From: Theropithecus gelada
Lineage: Eukaryota; Chordata; Mammalia; Primates; Cercopithecidae
Reading direction: 5' to 3'
Assembly (NCBI RefSeq): GCF_003255815.1
Contig: NC_037682.1
Location: 9,030,418-9,094,417, forward strand
Length of the DNA: 64,000 nt
The notes beneath the pieces were generated by a model. That model was given only the letters and a program-made list of their open reading frames with translations, did not search any database and had not been told where the DNA came from. Below, piece after piece: positions 56,850 through 64,000 of this stretch. Positions within the stretch are counted from its first letter, which is position 1. Each line of letters starts with the position of its first letter. A program made the translations under genes and the position numbers.

Positions 56850-57143
56850 TTTTTTTTTTCTTGAGACAGTTTTTTGCTCTTGTCGCCCAGGAGAGTGCAG
56901 TGACAGGATCTCAGCTTATTGCAACCTCTGCCTTCCAGGTTCAAGCGATTGTCCTGCCTCAGCCTCCTGAGTAGCTGGGATTGCAAGCGCCCGCCACAAT
57001 GCCTGGCTAGTTTTTGTATTTTTAGTAGAGATGAGGTTTCACCATGTTGGCCAGGCTGGTCTGGAACTCCTGACCTCAAGTGATTCGCCTGCCTCTGCCT
57101 CCAAAAGTGCTGGGATTACAGGCATGAGCCACCATACCCAGCC
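56850..57143 (-). repeat. Alu
   Basis: Antisense Alu. Confidence 0.93.
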
Positions 57144-58180
57144 CAAACTTTCTTGTTTTCTAAAGATTTTAGGAATTTGCAGTTCCCAATCCCCTCCCCT
57201 GGCTCCCCACCTTCCCAGAGCCGATTTCTGGAACAATGTGACCTTCCGTTGCTGCTGCACAAACTTAGGCTCCCTCACCTACTGTGACCACCCCCATAGC
57301 AGGAAAAACCTACAGAGATGATGACAGAGCTCAGAGCTCTATTATACAGAAGACAGAGCATTGTTTTCTAGGGGATTTGGAACAGCTAATAATTTACCCT
57401 GTAGAACATGTAAAATCATCCCTTGAAACCCACCGGACAGGCCCATCACTTCGCAGAGAGCTGAGGGCAATTCCAGCAAGAATGAGTTACAGAAACTAGA
57501 AGTGGCTGTGTCATTGACCTTCCCGAAATGATATGCGGAAGAGGCAGCCAGGGCCTCTTCCATCACAGCCCTGAATGACGAGGGCAGGAGGGCAAGGGAA
57601 ACAGATTCTCTCTTCCTGAGACAAGAAAACATCTTCTAAACGTACCCACCTCTACTTCTAGGAAGGATTCCTTGTTAGATAGAATCTTCTTTTGGGGAGG
57701 GGAATAAAGGAGAAAGTGTCTTTTTTGTTGTTGTTGTTTCTTAGGAGAAAGTGTCTTAAGAGAGCAATTCCCCACCCCCCAGCCTGAGAGTTCCAGGCTC
57801 CTAGTTCCTTCCTTGGTCTATTCGCTGCATAATGTACTTGGCCCTGGGCCCTGAAGCCTGTTGATGGATCCTTCCGGAAGGCCTGGCTGTGGCAGCCCAG
57901 CTGTAGCACTGTGGGCTGTAGGATGACAGATTGACATCGAGGGGCACAACGGGGCTGTCCAGAGGAGATGTTTGGCCCCCTTCCTCCCCTGCTTAAAAAC
58001 TCTGCAGGACCCCCCTTGACTTCATCCTAACCTCTAGTTTCTAGACTTCCTTCCCAGGCTGCCTGCCCTCTCATGGGCCCCTCCTTCTCAGCCCAGTTAG
58101 TCTTGGACAGAGACTTCCTAATCGCCCTCCTCTCCCCCAGCAGAACATAGTCCCCATGCCTTCCTGGGGGCCTCCATCGT
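57144..58180. other. Intergenic single-copy sequence
   Basis: No gene, splice pattern or clear repeat recognised, apart from a short GTT repeat near 57727. Confidence 0.6.
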
Positions 58181-58194
58181 CCCTGCTGCGTCTG

Positions 58195-58430
58195 CAGAGC
58201 CGTCTATCCATCCCATGTGCATCTTTATTTTCTGTAATGTGTATTGAGTGCTGTGCTCACAACAGCCCTGTGGGGGAGGCGGTGTTGCTCTCCCCTTGGA
58301 CGAATGAGGAAACTGAGGCAAAGAGCTGTCTTTTTGCCGTATCACCAGAGCCTGGCACACAGTAGAAGCTCCATGTGTGTCTACTGAGTAATGACTCAAT
58401 GAATACATTGGAATAGTATCTTTTTTGGAA
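58195..58430 (+). repeat. MIR/L2-type remnant
   Basis: GAGGAAACTGAGGCAAAGAG is MIR wording and CCAGAGCCTGGCACACAGTA is the L2/MIR tail. Ancient repeat, boundaries approximate. Confidence 0.6.
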
Positions 58431-58433
58431 TTT

Positions 58434-58436
<3 letters not shown>

Positions 58437-58471
<35 letters not shown>
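58437..58471. repeat. (CA)n microsatellite
   Basis: About 17 uninterrupted AC units. A pure dinucleotide run of this length is usually length-polymorphic. Confidence 0.95.
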
Positions 58472-58474
<3 letters not shown>

Positions 58475-59666
58475 AATACTGAAAAGCTCCCACAGGAACA
58501 GATCATTCCACAGGAACAGAACGGATTTAGACTTGATGTAAATGTGACTGCCCATCATGATGGAGTGGAATGGCACTGAGCTAGCTGTACTGCGTGGGAA
58601 ACTGGGAACTGCTTTTCTCTGGAGGTCTGTTCAGAACTTCTGAACCGACTGCCATCCACAGAGTCAGGGGAGAAAACCCGGAGGCCACCTATGGTTTCCA
58701 TGCAGCTCTGATGGAGGATTCACCCCTCTACCTCCTACCCACCCCCTGCCCAGTGCAGGGTAGTGAGCCGGGCTCGGCCCTTGCTGTCCTTGCCCCATGA
58801 TGAGTCACCGCGGGAGACGCCTGCTGAGTGAACCTTCCCAAGTGGCCTGAAGGAACAATGAGGCTCCCAGGGAGTTGCAGCTGCATTCTTGTGGCCCTGA
58901 TGTGTTCAGTTACACTTCAGGTCCCTGGCAGATGTTTGTATTGGCCTGGCACACCCAGCATGAGGCTCACTGAGCATTCTCCATGAGCATGCTCCCTCAC
59001 ACACACAGATACACACGTATATTCATTCTTCCTCAATGCAGGTGTGCCCCACATCCCACAGACACACATCTCCTGGGACAAGGGGCCAGCAGCCACAAGG
59101 TTTCAGGCGCTTTGCTGGGGGTGTTTCTCAACAATGCCAGATTAAAACAGAAGCCCGCAGAATGACAGGGCCTTCTCCTGAATGGTAATAGCTGGTCAGA
59201 GCCACCCAGTGTTTGAGTGGAATGCACCTGTAGGTAGCAAGTTCCCATTCCCACAGGTATCCCGTGGAAGCTGGGTGACCTTCCTAGGGTTCTGCAGTAT
59301 CCCTGCATTGCAAAGAAGCTGGTCAAGATTGAAAACTTGAGATTTTTCTTGCAATCCTGAAAATCCATAATTCTAAGTAGCCTCCTCATGTTACAATTGA
59401 AAAATCTAAGACTCAGAAAAGTTACATTCCCACAGCACTTTTTAGAGATGCGGGCAGATGGCCTCTAGGGCCCGGATATCTCCCGGAGTTAGCTGTAGGG
59501 CCACTCACACCCTGGCTACCCACCCTCAAGCTTTCTCCTGGAAGCTTATTCAAGGGGTCAGGCTGCATTTGGTCTAGCCATGAGGGGAACAGATTAGTAC
59601 AGGAAGTGTTATAACAGGAACAGAGCCCAGGAGAGACTGTTCTGGCTAGAAAATTCCAGAAGCCAG
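58472..59666. other. Intergenic sequence
   Basis: No gene recognised. An AP-1-type TGAGTCA lies at 58801-58807, and a weak MIR-like fragment at about 59340-59430. Confidence 0.55.
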
Positions 59667-59960
59667 GCCGGGCGTGGTGGCTCATGCCTGTAACCCCAGC
59701 ACTTTGGGAGGCTGAGTTGGGCAGGTCATTTGAGGTCAGGAGTTCGAGACCAGCCTGACCAACATGGTGAAACCCCGTCTCTACTAAAATACAAAAATTA
59801 GCCGGGCATGGTGGTAGGCGCCTGTAATCCCAGCTACTCGGGAGACTAAGGCAGGCAGGAGAATCGCTTGAACCCAGGAGGTGGAGGTTGCCATGAGCCG
59901 AGATTGCGCCACTGCCCTCCATTCTGGGTGACAGAGAGACTCCATCTCAAAAAAAAAAAA
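59667..59960 (+). repeat. Alu
   Basis: Sense Alu. Confidence 0.94.
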
Positions 59961-60408
59961 TGATGTGTAGGATTTAATAGACTTTCATGAGGGACAGGGG
60001 GTGGGGAATATCCCAGACAGAATAGGTGAACAGAGACCCTGCACCTCCACACCTCAAATTGTCAAGGCTTGTGTGAGGAGGAGGAAATGACTGGCCAGGT
60101 GGGTGCTGGGTGCGGGTGTTGGCAGGAAAGCAAGAGAAGACTGCTTTCTGGGCTGTCATGGACACCTGGAGAGGGACGTGGACATGGCTCTTTGGGAAGA
60201 AGGATGGCTTCTGAGCTGGGAGAAGCCCTGGCTTCCGGAAGCATTGTCTGGCTGCTCTGAGCAAGATGGCAGAGCTGGGAGAAGCAGCAGAGGGGAGGGC
60301 ACTGAGGCCCAGTGCTGCAGCCCAGGCCAGAGGTCATGGGGCCTGGATTGGGGGTTAGGGGGGTGGCCATGGGACAAGAGAAAGGAAAGGCTGTGAAAGA
60401 GTGGCCTG

Positions 60409-60717
60409 GGCCGGGCGCGGTGGCTCAAGCCTGTAATCCCAGCACTTTGGGAGGCCGAGACGGGCGGATCACGAGGTCAGGAGTTCGAGACCATCCTGGC
60501 TAACACGGTGAAACCCCGTCTCTACTAAAAAATACAAAAAAACTAGCCGGGCGAGGTGGTGGGCGCCTGTAGTCCCAGCTACTCGGGAGGCTGAGGCAGG
60601 AGAATGGCGTAAAAACCCGGGAGGCGGAGCTTGCAATGAGCTGAGATCCGGCCACTGCACTCCAGCCTGGGCGACACAGCGAGACTCCGTCTCAAAAAAA
60701 AAAAAAAAAAAAAAAAA
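60409..60717 (+). repeat. Alu (young, Old World monkey type)
   Basis: Full-length sense Alu with a perfect duplication GAAAGAGTGGCCTG, so a recent insertion. Confidence 0.96.
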
Positions 60718-62214
60718 GAAAGAGTGGCCTGAAGCTGCCTGTGCCCCAGTTCGGGCCTCCTCCCTCCTGTCTCTTGGTGCCCCAGCCCTTCCAGACTCCT
60801 GGTCTTTGCTGTCTTTGGCCCATCTTCTGGGAATGCCCCTCTGCAGCTCTCCGGAAGGCAGACTTCTCGCCCCCCTGACCTCAGGGCACTCCTTGCACAG
60901 GACCCCTCTGGCCAGTGTCTCAAAGTTGCCACTTATCACCACCCCATCAGTAGTCTCTGTCCCAAGGCAGCCTACATTTTCCCGGATGACTATGTGTTTG
61001 TTAACATGATTCCCCCACTCCTCTGAGATCAAAGGGGACAAAGGGGATTCCAGAGTTTCCAGTCTGGTTGGCAGGGAGGCCTCAGGCTCACTCTCAGTAC
61101 AGACATGAGAGGCAGGCAGGTCTGTGCCAACTGAGGGAGGGTCCCTCTCACCCTGGACAAAGGGCAGGGACATCACAGGGATGCCATTTTGCATTCCCAG
61201 CTGCTGCTGCTGTTCAGGAAGAGCCTAACAGGAGGTGGGGTGGAGCCTGGAGCCCAGAGTAGGGAAAGGAAGGCCGGGAAAGGGGAAAGAGCTGCCAAGG
61301 CCTTCCCAGCTCCTTTTTCTCCCCTAAGTCACCTTTTCCCCTTGGAAGCTTCTAGAGATAGACATATAAAATACTCCCCCTGAGAAAACAGTGGACCTGG
61401 ATCATTTCTGGAGAGTAGAAGTGCTGAACCCACAATATTTAGGTGCCCCTGGGCTTGTTCCGCCCCTTCTGCCGTTACTCTCGGGGAGGCACGCCTGCGA
61501 TGAGCTGATCTGATCTGACTTGAGTACTGCTGTGACGAGGAGGGTGTAACTCCTCCTCTTTGCCCTCTCAGGAGCAGGGACCCTGGGGCGTCTGGGACCT
61601 GTCAGGCACGGGGGATGGCTCTGGTATTTCATGGCAGCTCAATGCCCCACATGCCTGAAATTCTGATGCGTCCACACTCCACCGGTCTTCTGTGGCTGTC
61701 CCTGTGACCTGGAGGCCATCCTCGGCCTCTTCAAGCCTGCAGCCTCCACAAGTGGAACTCAGCCCAGCAGGGCCTAGAAGAATGTGGAGCTGGGGACTGA
61801 GTGCTGGGAAAGGAATCTGGGTGGAAATTTCCATGACTCTTCTGCTCAAGCAAAGACTGTTGCTGAGGCCCAAGTTGTCAACAGAGACCAGGGCCCAGGT
61901 CACAAAGGGTCACTTTTCCTCTCTCTGGGCTCTTTATCACCTACTGCCCCACCCTGAGCCAGGGCCGTAAACCTCACGCAGTCCAGCAGTCCATCCTTCT
62001 CTGTTCCTGCCCTTCCCACCCCCGCCCCCACTGTTCGTGGGGGCAAGACCCTTACTTTCCCTACTTGCACTGACCTCCCTCCACTGCTCCCCGTGGTCAT
62101 GGCCACTCTCCCGGCAGTGGGAGCCCCCCAACTTCAGGAGCCAGGTCAAGACCCCTTTCCTTCCCCACTGAACAGTCAGTCCATGCTGCAGACTCCTGCG
62201 GCCTTCCCTGCCAG

Positions 62215-62222
62215 TGACGTCA
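62215..62222. promoter_or_regulatory. Full palindromic CRE motif
   Basis: TGACGTCA, the CREB/ATF consensus, with a second element TGACTCAGC (AP-1/MARE type) at 62255-62263. Motif match only. Confidence 0.5.
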
Positions 62223-63352
62223 CCAGCACGCCTGGGAGTGTGCCCTTGACTTGGTGACTCAGCTGTTGTTTTTATTTTTTTATTTTTGTTTATTTTCTTC
62301 TCATTGTCCAAATCCAACTCAGCTGTTGTTATCCTGAGCTATGATGTGTGGCTTTTATTGCTGTTTGTCATTGTCACCTGTCTTGAAAACAGAGTTCTTG
62401 TTTTCTTATAGTTCTGCCTCAGCTCAGGACCGCTCTGCACATGACTTAGGCAATGTCCGCCCACACAGTCAGTCCCATGCGGCCTTGGGCTCGTGCTGGG
62501 ACCTCTGAGAGGCTCACCCCCGGCCCGGCTGGTGGTCCCTGTGGATTCCCCAGCCAGATCAGGCAGAAGTGTTTGTGGTTTGCACCTCTCTGCCCCCAGC
62601 TAGAATTCCAACCTGGCCAGTTCTAAAGACTGAACCGTGTGGACTCAGCCCTGCCTGGCATAGTCTTCCCTGGAGCCTGGCTGGCTGCACCCAACAGCTG
62701 TCAGCTCTGGCCTAGAAATTTGGGGGTCCTGGAGACAGCAGGTCCTGCTGCCTCCCTGTCCTCCATTCAGCCTAAATGTCCACCTCCTCGGGCGCCTTCC
62801 TTCAGCTCCCCTGCAGACCATAGAAGTCTCCCCACTGCGCACCCATCCCCTGCTCTTTGGCACTCCCCACTCGGCCCCAGGGTGTCCTGCAACATCAACA
62901 TCGGTAGCATGACAGAGGGCTTCGTGGAGAGAGGGTGCCCGTGCTACCAGGATCCACAGGCTCAGTCTGAGCCTGTTTCCTGTTTGTGGTGCCCCCTTCT
63001 CAGGCCTGTGGGGATGTCAGGAACTTAGGACAGCGCCTGGCTCCAGAGATGTGGCTGCCTTCCTGCCCGCTTTCGGTACTCAGCACAGGCAGGGTTCAGT
63101 GCAGCAAGTAACAGCTACGGGTTACTGGATCAGTTGCAAGCACTGGCGACTGAGAGATCCTTGCAGCCCTCCTAGACCCCCGATCTGACTGGAGCCAGGC
63201 CCACGTGGAGAAAGGGTTAAACGTTGGCAGTGACTTCATCCCTGCATTGGAGCAGGCGGAGGCAGAGTAGGTAAAAAAAAAAAAATCAGGACAGAGGCTG
63301 GGTGGAATTTTCCAGCGCTCATAAACAGGACCAGTCAGGGTTGCTAAGGGAG

Positions 63353-63375
63353 GTCACCATGGAAACAGTCACGTG
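63353..63375. promoter_or_regulatory. RFX X-box-like site with adjacent E-box
   Basis: GTCACC-AT-GGAAAC at 63353-63366 matches the RFX X-box except for one position; CACGTG (USF/MYC-type E-box) follows at 63370-63375. Motif evidence only. Confidence 0.45.
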
Positions 63376-63599
63376 AACCTGCCTCCTGGTTATTCCACCC
63401 TGATCGGGAGGATGATGCAAGCTCCAAGCCTGTTCATTGGCTGCCACCTTCCTCTTGCCACCGAAATCTGGTGGGAGATTGGCCGAGGACAGTTGCTGGG
63501 CTGGAGCTAGCCTTTCCCTTTCTCCCCCACCCCTCCCACAGAAATCTGCTGGAAGCTGTTGTTCTGAACCAGAGAAGGATGAAAATAGCTGCCAAAGAT

Positions 63600-63613
63600 G
63601 TTGCCATAGCAAC
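63600..63613. promoter_or_regulatory. Palindromic RFX X-box
   Basis: GTTGCCATAGCAAC: both X-box half sites are perfect (GTTGCC, AGCAAC) with a two-base spacer. This is one of the longest exact regulatory motifs in the window. Confidence 0.6.
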
Positions 63614-64000
63614 TGCTTTCCTTCCTGACCTTGGGAGTTAGTAGTTGACTTTGTAGTTGAAGTACTTTTCTGAAGGCGGATGAGGCTGTCAGCCATTTTA
63701 CACTGACCTAACTTTCTTTTTTTGAAGGTGAACTCCCTCATTTTCCATAGTCAAGGAATTTCTGTGCCTCTACCCATGGCTTTGGTTACCAACCCGCCCC
63801 TGGGGGTCTTGGTTTCTTTCTGTGAAATGGGGTATTCATTTCAGCACTCAACTACCTTCTAGGCTGGAGGAAGGCCTCAACTTTGCAAATGCTCTTAGTA
63901 AACTGTAAAGCTCCGTGCACTTCCACGTGTCTTTACTTGACCAAGACTGACACTCCCTTGGGCTAATGGCTCTATAAACTGGGGAATGGGGGCAGCTGAC

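Larger units (their letters stand above)
60718..64000. other. Intergenic sequence towards NEAT1, possible enhancer
   Basis: Essentially repeat-free single-copy sequence with no convincing exon or open frame. It has several regulatory-type motifs, listed separately: CRE, AP-1/MARE, two RFX X-box-like sites and an E-box. Low repeat content in an Alu-rich neighbourhood fits constraint or regulatory use, but that is inference. Confidence 0.55.

Noticed and set aside
60469..61194. 241-codon - strand frame near 61 kb
   Set aside because: About one third is antisense Alu translated sequence, and the rest shows no recognisable motif or homologous domain.

Overview
This is a piece of primate nuclear genome, not a microbial or plasmid sequence. 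It has GT-AG introns, dozens of Alu elements, MIR/L2 remnants, DNA-transposon fossils and endogenous retroviral LTRs. Many young Alus share wording such as 'GGCTCAAGCCTGTAATCC' and 'GAGCTGAGATCCGGCCACTG', which I associate with Old World monkey AluY subfamilies. The source is therefore probably a macaque, baboon or other cercopithecid. The gene order matches the region syntenic to human 11q13.1, read in reverse: LTBP3, SCYL1, MALAT1, then the interval that leads towards NEAT1.

Layout. Positions 1-10,000 hold the 3' half of LTBP3 on the + strand: 17 exons encoding calcium-binding EGF repeats and two 8-cysteine TB domains, with the stop at 9,753. SCYL1 follows tail to tail on the - strand (stop at 10,254-10,256, start ATG at 23,651, 18 coding exons adding up to 808 codons), with a CpG-island promoter around 23.4-23.9 kb. 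From 24.6 to 34.4 kb lies a retroviral graveyard: a solo class II (HERV-K-like) LTR with a perfect 6-bp target duplication, two antisense LTR5-like elements, and a broken HERV-K-type provirus with pol and env remnants, itself hit by Alus and containing a 100-base assembly gap. From 34.6 to 43.2 kb is a dense block of nested Alus. MALAT1 lies on the - strand from about 50,937 down to 43,496. It is intronless and its 3' end carries the tRNA-like mascRNA, the A-rich tract and the U-rich ENE stem that forms the stabilising triple helix. A CpG-rich upstream segment reaches to about 52.56 kb. From 52.6 to 64 kb no protein-coding gene is recognisable; this intergenic stretch contains MER2, MIR/L2, Alus, a (CA)n tract and possible enhancer motifs (CRE, RFX X-boxes, E-box).

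Function. LTBP3 is a secreted matrix protein that binds latent TGF-beta. SCYL1 is a Golgi/COPI pseudokinase. MALAT1 is a nuclear-speckle lncRNA. I see no evidence that the three form a pathway; they are conserved neighbours. I found no previously undescribed coding system. The observations most worth a second look are a 102-base near-palindrome in an LTBP3 intron, the layered retroviral insertions with readable target duplications, a minisatellite in a retroviral gag region, a MIR-Tigger-Alu nest with an intact TA duplication, the repeated module in 5' MALAT1, and an RFX/E-box cluster near the right edge.
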